Counted from the stretch's first letter, positions 17,558 through 27,074 are shown. The stretch: DNA of 64,000 nucleotides from Chryseobacterium sp. T16E-39 (GCF_002216065.1 NZ_CP022282.1:2232001-2296000), one strand, 5' to 3'. Made by a program: numbers and translations. The notes: a model not told the origin generated them from the sequence alone.

Positions 17558-18271
17558 TTATTTAAAATCAGCATCAGTTACTCCAGAGTTCAATACAATT
17601 TTAGTTGTTTTGATAACCACTTTTTGACCGTTTCCTTCAGCATCAACTTCTCCAGGGAATTTTAGTCCGTCTACAGTAATATAATCCTTTACAGTAGCTT
17701 TACCTTCTTTTGATTCTGACTGATATAATAAATTTGTAGTGGCATCAAAATAATATTTTCCTTTATCAGAAGATAAAACATTAAAATCTCTACCCTCCAT
17801 TTTCTTAACTATGACAGACTGGAAAGATTCTGGATCATATCCTAAAGCATCAATAGTTTTGCTTTTTTTAAGCTCTGCAACTTTATCTGCAGGAATATCC
17901 ATTTTTTGACCCATCTGGTCAAAAGTTCCTTTTTCACCATCAAAAACCTGAGTCATTTGCTGCCCCATTACGGTTTGTACAGACTTGAATTTATTCCCCA
18001 TCTTTTTAGTGGTCATCGAAACTTCCATACCCTGTACACTCACGGTGTTATCAATAATAGTTGTTTTGATAGCTTCTAACTTATCTCTTCCCCCTAAAGC
18101 TTTAAGATAATTATCAATTACTTCTTTAGGTGTTAGTTTCGATTTTACCGCTTCTGTTTGCACTGCTTCTGTTTTTACAGCAGTTGTTTTAGCAGCAGGT
18201 TTTTTTTGCTGTGCTGCTACAGAAGTAGAAAAAAGCACTGCACAGAAAAAAGGAATGATTATCTTTTTCAT
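17558..18271 (-). CDS. Exported LolA-like (outer-membrane lipoprotein-sorting fold) protein
   Basis: A 237-residue protein with a signal peptide (MKKIIIPFFCAVLFSTSVAAQ). A low-complexity Lys/Thr/Ala/Val linker with repeated TEAV units follows, then a globular part beginning LTPKEVIDNYLKALGGRDKLEAIKT. That opening and the later strands (YYFDATTNLLYQSE, DGLKFPGEVD) are typical of LolA/LppX-like beta-folds common in Bacteroidetes. It probably binds a lipid or acts in the periplasm; the ligand is unknown. It is monocistronic. Confidence 0.65.
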   Translation of the reverse strand: MKKIIIPFFCAVLFSTSVAAQQKKPAAKTTAVKTEAVQTEAVKSKLTPKEVIDNYLKALGGRDKLEAIKTTIIDNTVSVQGMEVSMTTKKMGNKFKSVQTVMGQQMTQVFDGEKGTFDQMGQKMDIPADKVAELKKSKTIDALGYDPESFQSVIVKKMEGRDFNVLSSDKGKYYFDATTNLLYQSESKEGKATVKDYITVDGLKFPGEVDAEGNGQKVVIKTTKIVLNSGVTDADFK

Positions 18272-18335
18272 ATAATTATTTTAATGCGTAAATATAGGAA
18301 TATTGATTGATATAAAATCAATGATTTTTATAACA

Positions 18336-18360
18336 AAAAACCACCAAAATTGGTGGTTTT
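18336..18360 (-). terminator. Terminator of tig
   Basis: AAAAACCACC-AAAA-TTGGTGGTTTT hairpin after the trigger factor stop codon. Confidence 0.88.
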
Positions 18361-18384
18361 AAAATTATTTATCTTAAAAATAAA

Positions 18385-19719
18385 TTATTTCTTAAGTTCT
18401 TCTAAGAATTCGTCGTGAGAAATTTCAGTTTCTTTTTTGCTCGCCTTTTCAAGAATTACATCTTTCAATTTAGTCATAGCTACTTCAGAAGAAATTTGTC
18501 TTACCTGCTCTTGATCTTTCAACATTTCAACAGCATATTTTTGAATTTCCTCATCTCCTAAATGGTGAATTCCATAGATTGCCAATTGGTTTCTTACCAA
18601 TTGCTCAGCCTGCGCAAGAACATCAGCATAATCCAATTTGATATCATTATCACTCATCAATCTACCTTCGATGATCTGATAGCTTAATTGCTTTTTCTCT
18701 GCTTCCAGGATTTCTTTTGCCTGCTCTTCAGACTGGATGTTCTGGTTAGAGAATACCAACCATTTCACTAAGAAAGATTCAGGAAGTTTTACTTCTTCTT
18801 TCTCTGTGATCTGCTCCAATACTTTATTTACAAAGTGAACATCAGCATTTTGCTGGAAGTACTCGTCTAATTCAGTTTTTACTTTATCTTTAAGTTCTTC
18901 TTCAGATTTGATGTTTCCTTCTCCGTATACTTTATCAAATAGATCCTGATTAAGTTCAGCTAAGTTTAAGTTATAGAAATCTTTTACTTTAACTTCAACT
19001 TCAGCATGGTGTAGGTGCTCAACTTCTTCTTTAGTAAAGCCTAATTCTTTAGCTAACTCTTCATCCCCTGCTAATGTTTCTTTAGAAACTTTTACAGAAC
19101 CATCCATTTTCAAAGCTTTTACCAATTTAAATGCTTCTTTGTTTTCAGCAGTAATGGTAACATTTTTTGGGTGATGGTGATGGTCTCCTTCAGCATCTTC
19201 TTCTACAACCTGAGAAACTTCAAGAGCAACATAAGAATCCTTAGTAATCTTATCTTGTGGAACCTGCTCTGCAAAACGCTTCTGCATGTTTTCAATGCTC
19301 TTCGTGATTTCTTTATCAGAAGCTTCTACTTTATAATGTGGAGCTTCATATTTAGTTAAATCTATTGTGAATTCAGGCTCGTACCCTACTTCAAAAGCAA
19401 CCTCCAGTTGATCTGCATTATGATTGAAATCATTTACAGGCTGAGGAACAGGCTGCCCAACTAATCTTAACTTGTTATCGTTTACATAGTTATTTAAAGC
19501 ATCAGAAACTTGCTTGTTGATCTCTTCGAATGCAATACCTGCTTCATATTGTTTTCTAACCATACTCAAAGGCACTTTTCCTTTTCTGAATCCAGGAACT
19601 TGCGCATTTTTAGCATAATTAATCAACTGCTTCTCTACTTTTTCTTTGTAGTCAGATTTTTCCAATGTTACAGTAAGTAATGCACTTACGTCATCATGGT
19701 TTTGTGCGGTAACCTTCAT
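18385..19719 (-). CDS. tig: Trigger factor
   Basis: Ribosome-associated chaperone, 444 residues. The N-terminal ribosome-docking domain includes VPGFRKGKVPLSMVRKQYE (about 41-59), the trigger-factor signature loop that contacts ribosomal protein L23. The middle region corresponds to the PPIase-like domain but is divergent: it contains an acidic, histidine-rich insertion (DAEGDHHHHPKN, about 171-182) instead of canonical FKBP residues, so isomerase activity is doubtful. The C-terminal chaperone arms are helical and charged. The -7 element TATTTTTG lies 22 bases upstream (19742-19749). Confidence 0.93.
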   Translation of the reverse strand: MKVTAQNHDDVSALLTVTLEKSDYKEKVEKQLINYAKNAQVPGFRKGKVPLSMVRKQYEAGIAFEEINKQVSDALNNYVNDNKLRLVGQPVPQPVNDFNHNADQLEVAFEVGYEPEFTIDLTKYEAPHYKVEASDKEITKSIENMQKRFAEQVPQDKITKDSYVALEVSQVVEEDAEGDHHHHPKNVTITAENKEAFKLVKALKMDGSVKVSKETLAGDEELAKELGFTKEEVEHLHHAEVEVKVKDFYNLNLAELNQDLFDKVYGEGNIKSEEELKDKVKTELDEYFQQNADVHFVNKVLEQITEKEEVKLPESFLVKWLVFSNQNIQSEEQAKEILEAEKKQLSYQIIEGRLMSDNDIKLDYADVLAQAEQLVRNQLAIYGIHHLGDEEIQKYAVEMLKDQEQVRQISSEVAMTKLKDVILEKASKKETEISHDEFLEELKK

Positions 19720-19741
19720 TATTGATTAAAATTTTAGGTTG

Positions 19742-19749
19742 CAAAAATA
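19742..19749 (-). promoter_or_regulatory. -7 element of tig
   Basis: CAAAAATA on the + strand, TATTTTTG on the minus strand, 22 bases before the start codon. Confidence 0.5.
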
Positions 19750-19812
19750 TGAAATTTTTATCAAAATATCTCATTTCAAATAAATTCTTAAGCATCAAAT
19801 ATTTATAAATAA

Positions 19813-19839
19813 AAAACCACTGAAAGTTTCAGTGGTTTT
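19813..19839 (-). terminator. Terminator of TonB receptor/lipoprotein operon
   Basis: AAAACCACTGAAA-G-TTTCAGTGGTTTT hairpin 20 bases beyond the lipoprotein stop. Confidence 0.88.
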
Positions 19840-19858
19840 ATTCATCGATCGATCTCTA

Positions 19859-20449
19859 TTAATTACTAATTTTATAGGTAGCCTGAGCATCTGTTTCTCC
19901 ACCTGTGTGAGATCCAAACACAACTCCATTTCCACTAACAGATGAGGCTTCAGAAACACTTACAGGCTCATGATACAAAGTAAGAACCAGCTGACTTTGT
20001 GCGGAAGCGTTTTTAACCGCCTTATTAACTACCCATTTGGTTTTAAGACCTACGCGTTTTCCATCTCCTCTTGTAGAAGTAGCATCATCAGTACGTGTTA
20101 AAGTAAGGTCTGAATTTGGGAAGTTATATACCAGGAAGTGCTCATCTTTTGCTGTTCTGATTTCTTCTGTAGCGTCCTCTTCTCCATTTTTGAAAATCAC
20201 CTCAACGTTATATGTATGACCATCTGTTAATTTAACAGTAGGGTTTGTAGTACTATTTACCTGATAATCATAAATTATTGGTGCATTAGGTGTCGCCTCA
20301 TCAGTCACTCTCAATAACACATCTGAAAGTTCTTCCTGTGGAAGATCATCTGATTCATCATCACTTCGGTTACAAGACGTTAAGCTTAAAGAAAAAGCGA
20401 TTATTAAAAGTCCTAAAATTAGCGTTGTATTTTTAAAAATATTTTTCAT
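19859..20449 (-). CDS. Lipoprotein co-encoded with TonB receptor
   Basis: A 196-residue lipoprotein: signal with lipobox SLTSC (Cys at 26) followed by an acidic NRSDDESDD linker, then a beta-rich domain with LLRVTDEATP and DGHTYNVEVIFKNGEEDATEEI. Flavobacterial proteins of this kind accompany TonB-dependent receptors and are probably surface or periplasmic substrate-binding partners. It starts 14 bases after the receptor stop, and one terminator ends both. The ligand is unknown; metal is a guess from the neighbours. Confidence 0.7.
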   Translation of the reverse strand: MKNIFKNTTLILGLLIIAFSLSLTSCNRSDDESDDLPQEELSDVLLRVTDEATPNAPIIYDYQVNSTTNPTVKLTDGHTYNVEVIFKNGEEDATEEIRTAKDEHFLVYNFPNSDLTLTRTDDATSTRGDGKRVGLKTKWVVNKAVKNASAQSQLVLTLYHEPVSVSEASSVSGNGVVFGSHTGGETDAQATYKISN

Positions 20450-20463
20450 TTTTTTGATTTTAA

Positions 20464-22857
20464 TTAAAATTGATATCTAAGAGTTAGTATAAAATTTCTC
20501 CCCATTTCGCTGGAGAAAAAGCGCAACCTGTTCAGATAGTCTCTGTAGGCGCGATCAAATACATTTCGAACGGAAAAGTCCACTCCGAAATTTTTAGACA
20601 GATTCACACCTGCCTGCAGATTCCAAAGAGAATATGCTGCAGGTGGCGTAGATACGTCCACTTCTTTTTTATAAGGATTTCCATCAGTATCATATTTGGT
20701 AATAGGAAAATTGTAAATTGGAAATCTAGTTTGTTTTAAAACGGTATTATTACTTACATTAAAATAAAAGTTGTTCCATTCTTTTTTATTGAATTCTACC
20801 GAATTGTTAAAATTGGGTGGCATCATCATAATAAGAGGAACGTCATTGGTTATATCCTGACCATACACATAGGAAGCGCTTCCTTTATATCCAAGATGAT
20901 CATTGATCTTTAGTGCTACATCTACATCTACACCGTACATTCTGGCATCTATCTGCTGATATTCATACACCACAAAGTCTCCACCCCATTGTGTATTTTG
21001 ATATCCTGTAGGTATTTCATTGATAAAATTCTTGGTATAAAAGAAATACGGGTTTACCGAAAGGCTTAAGCCTCCGAGTACATTTAATTTTGCATCTGCA
21101 ATTAAATTAAACTGATTCCCTGTTTCACTTTTAATTCTCATATCTCCTCTCTCAATGATTGCTGCAGAATGGTGAAGACCGTCAGCAAAAAGCTCAGCCA
21201 CATTTGGAGATCTGGAAACCCTGGCATAATTAAATCTCAGATTAAAACTGTCTGATGGATGATAGGTGATTCCGGCATTAGCGGAAATATTATTGAAGTT
21301 CAATTCGGGTTTTGTAAGAATTCTATTCTGATTAATTCTAACCACAAAATTAGAATAATCAGCAGCGTATAATTTATTCCATTTACTAAGGTCATACCAT
21401 TTGGTCACTTCGTAACGGTCAAAATCATATCTGGCACCAGCTTCTATATCTAATTCGGGCAAAACCTTATATTTAAATACTGAATAAACTCCTGCATAAA
21501 ATCTATCATAATTGGGCACCAAACGTCTGGCTTCAGTATCAGGATTAGAATAATTGTTCTGATACCCTCCATTAATTCCCGTCTCAAGATTCCATTTTGT
21601 TCTTTCGATAAAGTGATTAATGTTTATATCATTGGTAATTAATTCTAAATCCAATCCCGGCTTCTTGCTTAGCTCTTCAGTTCGGCGAATATCATATTCT
21701 TTTCTATGATTGTACTGAAAACTGTAAGTAGCTGTAATTTTTCCAAAATCTTTAAATCTTTGGTAAGCGGATATTTTAGCAATATGATGTTCAATCTCCT
21801 GTCTTGGATTATCGATATCATAACTAAAAGGTCTTTTATAAAGCGGTTCCTGATTAGAAAGTGCCTCATCAAGATCATCTGCAGAACCCACATGTGAACT
21901 TCTTAAAATTCCAATTGAATTATTGGTTAGATAGTAATCAAATGAAATTCCTTTATTAAAAGTTAGCTTTTGAACTCCAAAATTGAATCCTGAATTCTGA
22001 ACTCCCGTATTCATTAATCCATAATCCGGAGCATCTAAATCCCCTAGCTTTTTAAAGCTTCCATTGGTTTTAACTGCCCAGCCATTTTCCCAGGTCTTAA
22101 CCAGTTTCACATTAAGATTAGCCCCTCTACCATTAGATATTCCGGAAAGCAAGACAGAACCCATAATTGTATCTTTCTTGGGTAGGATCTGTGGTTGCAA
22201 AAGAACGACTCCTCCAATTGCACCATTACCATACTTTAATGCTGATGCTCCTTTTATGACATCGATATGTTCAAAATTGTTAACATCTACATTTGGAGCA
22301 TGCTCTACTCCCCATTCCTGTTCTGCCAATTTGACGCCATCATTTAATATAGCAACACGGCTGCCATATAGCCCGTGAATAATTGGTTTTGCAATATTAT
22401 TTCCCGTTTTCAGGACGTTCACACCTGAAATATTAGTTAAAAGGTTTCCTAAATTTTCAGTTGCATTTCTTGTCAATACTGTTTTATCCAGGGTTTTCAC
22501 CACCATACTGCCGTTATTCTTGTGGCTTCCATGTATCGTTACGGTTTCAATATCCTGAATATGATGTTCCAGTATTATAGTTAAGTGAAGATCCTGACTA
22601 ACTCCTATATTTTCAGTATAATCATGACAATCAGGATGCTTAGCAATGAGATTATAGGATCCCGCAGGAATTTTATTAAATAAAAACTTACCTGCTTTAT
22701 CTGTTTTTGCGGTAAAGGTTCCTATTTTCACGACAGCATTTTCAAGCATGCTTTTATCGTGAAAATCCTGAACAGTTCCTTCAACAGTATAAGTTTTTTG
22801 TGCGTTTGTAAGTACCAATCCACAAAAGATCAGTAATAAACTATATATCAATTTCAT
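20464..22857 (-). CDS. TonB-dependent outer-membrane receptor
   Basis: A 797-residue receptor: signal peptide (MKLIYSLLLIFCGLVLTNAQ), a carboxypeptidase-regulatory-like beta domain (about 21-105), a plug (NLGNLLTNISGVNVLKTG, HGLYGSRVAILNDGVKL) and a barrel ending in a terminal aromatic (LRYQF). The barrel stretch VAELFADGLHHSAAIIERGD resembles zinc/haem-type receptors of the ZnuD group. I start at ATG 22857, where the signal peptide begins; the frame is open to 22983, but that extension is not signal-like. It is co-transcribed with the downstream lipoprotein. Two palindromic 11-mers lie in its upstream region. Confidence 0.85.
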   Translation of the reverse strand: MKLIYSLLLIFCGLVLTNAQKTYTVEGTVQDFHDKSMLENAVVKIGTFTAKTDKAGKFLFNKIPAGSYNLIAKHPDCHDYTENIGVSQDLHLTIILEHHIQDIETVTIHGSHKNNGSMVVKTLDKTVLTRNATENLGNLLTNISGVNVLKTGNNIAKPIIHGLYGSRVAILNDGVKLAEQEWGVEHAPNVDVNNFEHIDVIKGASALKYGNGAIGGVVLLQPQILPKKDTIMGSVLLSGISNGRGANLNVKLVKTWENGWAVKTNGSFKKLGDLDAPDYGLMNTGVQNSGFNFGVQKLTFNKGISFDYYLTNNSIGILRSSHVGSADDLDEALSNQEPLYKRPFSYDIDNPRQEIEHHIAKISAYQRFKDFGKITATYSFQYNHRKEYDIRRTEELSKKPGLDLELITNDININHFIERTKWNLETGINGGYQNNYSNPDTEARRLVPNYDRFYAGVYSVFKYKVLPELDIEAGARYDFDRYEVTKWYDLSKWNKLYAADYSNFVVRINQNRILTKPELNFNNISANAGITYHPSDSFNLRFNYARVSRSPNVAELFADGLHHSAAIIERGDMRIKSETGNQFNLIADAKLNVLGGLSLSVNPYFFYTKNFINEIPTGYQNTQWGGDFVVYEYQQIDARMYGVDVDVALKINDHLGYKGSASYVYGQDITNDVPLIMMMPPNFNNSVEFNKKEWNNFYFNVSNNTVLKQTRFPIYNFPITKYDTDGNPYKKEVDVSTPPAAYSLWNLQAGVNLSKNFGVDFSVRNVFDRAYRDYLNRLRFFSSEMGRNFILTLRYQF

Positions 22858-22938
22858 TGTTAATAGATTGATTGCGTACTTAAAAAGTACATTTTTCGTA
22901 AAAATTTGTTGCTTTATTTCTGTTGCACCCCGTAAGAG

Positions 22939-22998
22939 ATACAATGTATTAATGTAGGAAACAAGAGGTATTTGTATATGCAATGCATGTATTATACA
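22939..22998. promoter_or_regulatory. Two short palindromes upstream of TonB receptor (candidate operators)
   Basis: ATACAATGTAT (22939-22949) and TGTATTATACA (22988-22998) are both perfect odd palindromes built from the same half site. The second resembles the core of Fur/Zur-type boxes. Regulator identity is inferred only. Confidence 0.35.
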
Positions 22999-23072
22999 AT
23001 GACTTCATTAAGCCACGAATAGTAGAATACCGTACATCAGCCCTACATTAAAGCCAATAAAAAATCTATAGG

Positions 23073-23429
23073 TTATGAAATTGTGGGGGGACCCCGAAGT
23101 TGAAAAGTAAATTTTGTCTGAGACCAGATGAGCTCCTGAACAGCAATAAGCTGTTTGATTTCCTGCGTATAGCCTTCAAAAGAAAAATTAAATTCTTCAG
23201 GAACCAATGTATGTCCTGTAGCTAAGAAATGACAGGCCAAACAATCACCTACTTTTTCCTTAGCTACATTTTTTGTAATTGTATTTTCAGATTTTCTCAG
23301 ATTAAAATTCCTGAAATTATCTATCGGATCATGATGGTGAAAGCTTTGAGAAAACAGCGCAAGAAAATAGATCCCAAACAAAAGTCTGGAGATAAAATTC
23401 TTAAATTGTCTGGTTTCCTTAAAAATCAT
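23073..23429 (-). CDS. Small His/Cys-rich exported protein next to TonB receptor
   Basis: A 118-residue protein with a hydrophobic N-terminal helix (FISRLLFGIYFLALFSQSF, about 12-30) followed by HHHDP and, later, CLACHF (CxxCH, about 63-68). Similar short proteins sit upstream of metal-linked TonB receptors in Bacteroidetes. The cysteine and histidine clusters suggest metal binding in the periplasm. The -7 element TACTTTTG lies four bases from the start codon and overlaps an inverted repeat, so it may be repressor controlled. No named family is recognised. Confidence 0.6.
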   Translation of the reverse strand: MIFKETRQFKNFISRLLFGIYFLALFSQSFHHHDPIDNFRNFNLRKSENTITKNVAKEKVGDCLACHFLATGHTLVPEEFNFSFEGYTQEIKQLIAVQELIWSQTKFTFQLRGPPTIS

Positions 23430-23433
23430 GCAT

Positions 23434-23457
23434 CAAAAGTAACAATAATAATTGTAA
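23434..23457 (-). promoter_or_regulatory. -7 element and overlapping inverted repeat
   Basis: TACTTTTG (minus strand, 23434-23441) four bases from the start. The inverted repeat ACAAT-AATA-ATTGT (23442-23455) abuts it on the upstream side, a suitable place for a repressor such as a Fur-family protein. Confidence 0.4.
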
Positions 23458-23509
23458 TTATTCAATAAAAATAATAACCTCAATTAAAACCCCGATAATA
23501 CTCAATCAC

Positions 23510-25447
23510 TTACTCCAGCTGAGAAGCTAAATGCTCCCACTCCTGTAAAGCAAGCTCTAAATCCGCTTTTATCTTATTATATTCTTCCAATCTCTCATCG
23601 GAAGGGTTTTCTTTTGCAAAAGAGGCTTCCATTTCTTCAGATTGAGTCTCCAACTCTGAAATTCTCTCTTCTACCTTCTTTATTTTATTCTGGATATTTT
23701 TTTGTTCCTTGCTTATAAAACCTGGTTTTGGCTGAGATACGGGTTGTTCTTTTTCTACTACCTCTACTTTAGCTTTCACTTCTACTTTTACATCATCATG
23801 AAGTTTTGCCTTTTCAGCAGAAATTTCTCTAATGGTTTCTTTCTGTCTGTATTCCAGATACTCATTAATGTCCCCAAGAAACTCTTTCATTTTCCCATCA
23901 CGGAATTCAAAAATCTTATCACAAAGCCCTTGAAGAAACTCCCTGTCGTGAGAAATCACAATCAATGTTCCTTCAAACTTCTGCAGTGCGAGCTTAATAA
24001 TCTCCTTAGACTGGATGTCAAGGTGATTGGTAGGTTCGTCCATGATCAATGTATTGAAAGGACGTAACAACAATTTACAAAGTGCCAGACGGTTTCTTTC
24101 TCCCCCGGATAAGACTTTGGTCTTTTTTGTTACGGCTTCACCCTGAAATAAGAATGATCCTAATAAATCTCTTACTCTGGGTCTGGTCTCTTCTGTAGCT
24201 GCATCTTCTGCTTCTTCTAAAACCGTTTTATTGGGTGTTAATACTTCTTCCTGATTCTGAGCAAAGTATCCAATGTTTACATTATGACCTAAGTTCCAGG
24301 TTCCGCTATAATCCTTGATTTCTCCTGCAAGAATTTTTGCAAGGGTTGTTTTTCCCTGCCCGTTCTGACCTAAAAGAGCAATTCTATCCCCACGCTGAAC
24401 AATAAAATCCACATCATCAAAGATCTGCTTATTTCCATAAGCCTTCCCTAGTTTTTCCGCCTCAAAATTAACTTTACCAGGAACCACAGACTGAACAAAT
24501 CGGATATTAAATTTGGAAACGTCATCATTTTCCACTTCAATACGTTCTACTTTGTCTAGTTTTTTAATCAAAGATTGCGCAAATGCCGCTTTAGAAGCAC
24601 TCGCACGGAATTTATTGATCAGTTCTTCGGTATGTTTTATTTCAGCATCCTGGTTCTTTTTAGCCTGGATAAGCTTTTCTTTTCTATCTTTTCTAAGCTC
24701 AAGATACTTGGTATAATCCGCTTTATAATCATCCACTTTCTTATTGTTGACATCGAAAGTCCTGTTACAGACTGCCGTCATAAACTGCTTGTCGTGACTT
24801 ACCAGAACAATCGCTCCGGGATAATCTTTAAGGAAGCTTTCCAGCCAGATGATAGATTCCATATCAAGGTGGTTGGTAGGCTCATCGAGAAGCATCACAT
24901 CATTCTTTTGCAGAAGAAGTTTTGCCAATTCAATTCTCATTCTCCAACCTCCTGAAAACTCATCCGTAATTTTCTTAAAATCATCTGCTTTGAAACCCAG
25001 ACCAAATAATACCTTCTCCATATCTCCCTCAAGGTTGTAGGCATCGTGGTGCATTAAAAGATCATTCAGCTCGGTCATTCTATTGATCAGATCGGTATAG
25101 GCATCACTTTCATAATCTGTTCTTACAGTCATCTGGTGATTCACTTCTTCAAGTTCGTTTTTCCACGCATTGATCTGTTCAAAAGCCTGCATTGTTTCAT
25201 CCCAAACAGTTCTTCCTTTCACAAAATCCAAATCCTGCTTTAGAAAACCAATTGTAATATTTCCATCAGGTACAACATTTCCTTCGTAGAATGTAATTTC
25301 TCCGGAAAGCATCTTTAACAGAGTCGATTTCCCCGCTCCATTTTTTCCTACCAAACCAATCTTATCATCCCTTTTAATGGTGAAATTCACATTTTGAAAC
25401 AAATAGTTTCCTGAATGATGTAACCCTAGACCTTGAACCGAAAGCAT
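23510..25447 (-). CDS. ABC-F family ATPase (Uup-like translation factor)
   Basis: A 645-residue protein with two ABC domains and no membrane segments: Walker A GKNGAGKST (about 34-42) and GQNGQGKTT (about 357-365), signatures FSGGWRMRIE and LSGGERNRLA, Walker B LLDEPTNHLD and IMDEPTNHLD. The linker between the domains holds a coiled coil (KDRKEKLIQAKKNQDAEIKH), and a second charged coiled-coil tail follows the last ABC domain, which favours the Uup subgroup. ABC-F proteins bind the ribosome E-site. The -7 element TATTTTTG is at 25492-25499, giving a 44-base leader. Confidence 0.9.
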   Translation of the reverse strand: MLSVQGLGLHHSGNYLFQNVNFTIKRDDKIGLVGKNGAGKSTLLKMLSGEITFYEGNVVPDGNITIGFLKQDLDFVKGRTVWDETMQAFEQINAWKNELEEVNHQMTVRTDYESDAYTDLINRMTELNDLLMHHDAYNLEGDMEKVLFGLGFKADDFKKITDEFSGGWRMRIELAKLLLQKNDVMLLDEPTNHLDMESIIWLESFLKDYPGAIVLVSHDKQFMTAVCNRTFDVNNKKVDDYKADYTKYLELRKDRKEKLIQAKKNQDAEIKHTEELINKFRASASKAAFAQSLIKKLDKVERIEVENDDVSKFNIRFVQSVVPGKVNFEAEKLGKAYGNKQIFDDVDFIVQRGDRIALLGQNGQGKTTLAKILAGEIKDYSGTWNLGHNVNIGYFAQNQEEVLTPNKTVLEEAEDAATEETRPRVRDLLGSFLFQGEAVTKKTKVLSGGERNRLALCKLLLRPFNTLIMDEPTNHLDIQSKEIIKLALQKFEGTLIVISHDREFLQGLCDKIFEFRDGKMKEFLGDINEYLEYRQKETIREISAEKAKLHDDVKVEVKAKVEVVEKEQPVSQPKPGFISKEQKNIQNKIKKVEERISELETQSEEMEASFAKENPSDERLEEYNKIKADLELALQEWEHLASQLE

Positions 25448-25491
25448 TTAATGATATAATTTAAGAATTAATACTGAATATTTTTCGGGTG

Positions 25492-25499
25492 CAAAAATA
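25492..25499 (-). promoter_or_regulatory. -7 element of ABC-F gene
   Basis: CAAAAATA on the + strand, an exact TAnnTTTG on the minus strand, 44 bases from the start. Confidence 0.45.
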
Positions 25500-25529
25500 C
25501 GGAAAAAGAAATGAATAGACCAGAAATAA

Positions 25530-25555
25530 AAAAAGCTCCTCATATGAGAAGCTTT
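25530..25555 (-). terminator. Terminator of DUF2235 gene
   Basis: AAAGCTCCTC-ATAT-GAGAAGCTTT imperfect hairpin followed by a T-run on the minus strand, 50 bases beyond the DUF2235 stop. Confidence 0.65.
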
Positions 25556-25607
25556 ATTACCTAATATAAAACTGAAAAAAGTACGAAAATTTAATATATA
25601 AAGGGTA

Positions 25608-26930
25608 TTAAATTAATATAGACCGATCCCATATGTCGTTATTCGGAACATTGGCACCATATGCAAAATCAGTGACAGAACCATCTTCAAGAATATGGAT
25701 ATTCGATGATAAGTTAGGATGGATGGTATCCACTGTTTTATGAGAAGGAACATTCAATCCGTTGTTGATCAATTCAACATCAATCCCATTTTTAGATTCC
25801 AGAAGCACCCGATTGTCATATAATCCAAAATTAGCTGAGATATGGGTATAGGATTCAAATTCTTCATACCGGTAAGCTGGCTTCAGTTCCGGATCAAGAT
25901 CTATGACATATTTTTCGAGATCATTTGAAAATGACACCAAAAATGGATGCGCCCGCTCATCTATAGCAAAATCGGCATTTGTAAAGCCAGTACCGAAGAC
26001 CTGCTGTACCCTGTTGGATTCCAGCAGCAATAATTTCCCGTACACTTTTGAAAGATCGTGATATACTTTCTTCCTTGCCATATAAGCCTGGGAAAAAACA
26101 TCCCCGGAGTCGATCTTGTATCCTTTTAAGAGATGAAACCATATTTTATTACCCCCTGCATCCCGCATTGTGTTCCTGATATTCCCAATATAGGTTTCAA
26201 CATCTTTAGTCCTCATAAAATTAGGGGATATATAAACCGATTGTGGCCCCTCAAGATAACCGCCTCCAATATCTGCATGAGCTCCGGGCACAAATATTTC
26301 TTTCCATACGGAAGTATCTGTCTCCGTTTTTGTATCATCTGTATTTTTTGACTCTTCGAAAAAACCAGTAAGAGGGAAAAAGTACCTGCATTCATTGACT
26401 GCACAAAGATGAATAGCATTTTCTATTCGGGGTAGTAAGTTCGTATCATAATTATTAAAAGGAGTCGATTCAACGGTATCAAAAACACCTAAAAACTTCA
26501 CAGTAACATTGCCCAGTATTCTGGACTCCGGTTTTAATAGTTCGTAGCAGAAATTTCTGGCAAGCATTGCCCCCCTGCTAAATCCATATACATAAAACTG
26601 ATATTCTTTACTCCTGTCCTTCATGAGTTCCTGAACGAAATAAAATGCTCTCGCCAGCTTATCATCGGAAGAATAACCTACATATCCGACAGGATTCTTA
26701 CAGGTTGCCATGGCAAAATTACTATCCCCGGCACCCGTCACCGTTCCTATTCCTTCAATATATATTTTTTGATCCCCTTCAAATAAATTGAAAAGTTTAT
26801 ATACATTCGTTATTCCGCTATAATAACTTTCATTATTACGTTCTGGCTTTCTGCCTGATGTTGCATTGAATCCGTTATTTCCTGTGCCGTCAAAAAATAT
26901 TCCGACAGAGATCATCTTACTATTTTCCAT
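25608..26930 (-). CDS. DUF2235 alpha/beta hydrolase (Tle1-like phospholipase candidate)
   Basis: A 440-residue protein that opens with SVGIFFDGTGNNG, the DUF2235 hallmark. The nucleophile elbow is YGFSRGAMLARNF (GxSxG, Ser about 120), followed by KFLGVFDTVES and VPGAHADIGGGY, which supply Asp/His candidates in the order seen in Tle1-type lipases. There is no signal peptide. Family members include type VI secretion phospholipase effectors as well as housekeeping hydrolases. No immunity gene or secretion component is adjacent here, so an effector role is only a possibility. Confidence 0.8.
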   Translation of the reverse strand: MENSKMISVGIFFDGTGNNGFNATSGRKPERNNESYYSGITNVYKLFNLFEGDQKIYIEGIGTVTGAGDSNFAMATCKNPVGYVGYSSDDKLARAFYFVQELMKDRSKEYQFYVYGFSRGAMLARNFCYELLKPESRILGNVTVKFLGVFDTVESTPFNNYDTNLLPRIENAIHLCAVNECRYFFPLTGFFEESKNTDDTKTETDTSVWKEIFVPGAHADIGGGYLEGPQSVYISPNFMRTKDVETYIGNIRNTMRDAGGNKIWFHLLKGYKIDSGDVFSQAYMARKKVYHDLSKVYGKLLLLESNRVQQVFGTGFTNADFAIDERAHPFLVSFSNDLEKYVIDLDPELKPAYRYEEFESYTHISANFGLYDNRVLLESKNGIDVELINNGLNVPSHKTVDTIHPNLSSNIHILEDGSVTDFAYGANVPNNDIWDRSILI

Positions 26931-27043
26931 TATTCTTCATATTTTAGAATGGAATGATTTCCAAACCCTTAGTGATTATAAGCCTCACGACTTATCTCTC
27001 AAAGTAAACACAGAAAACAGCGGAATACTAGCGTAAAAAACAC

Positions 27044-27074
27044 CAAAAAAAAAATTCCGTATTTCTACGGAATT
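27044..27074 (-). terminator. Terminator of the two-component operon
   Basis: AATTCCGTA-TTTC-TACGGAATT hairpin followed by nine T on the minus strand. The stop codon of the response regulator (27073-27075) is part of the stem. Confidence 0.9.

Noticed and set aside
23702..24067. 121-codon + strand frame
   Set aside because: It is a shadow of the ABC-F gene; Phe/Tyr-rich with no start context.
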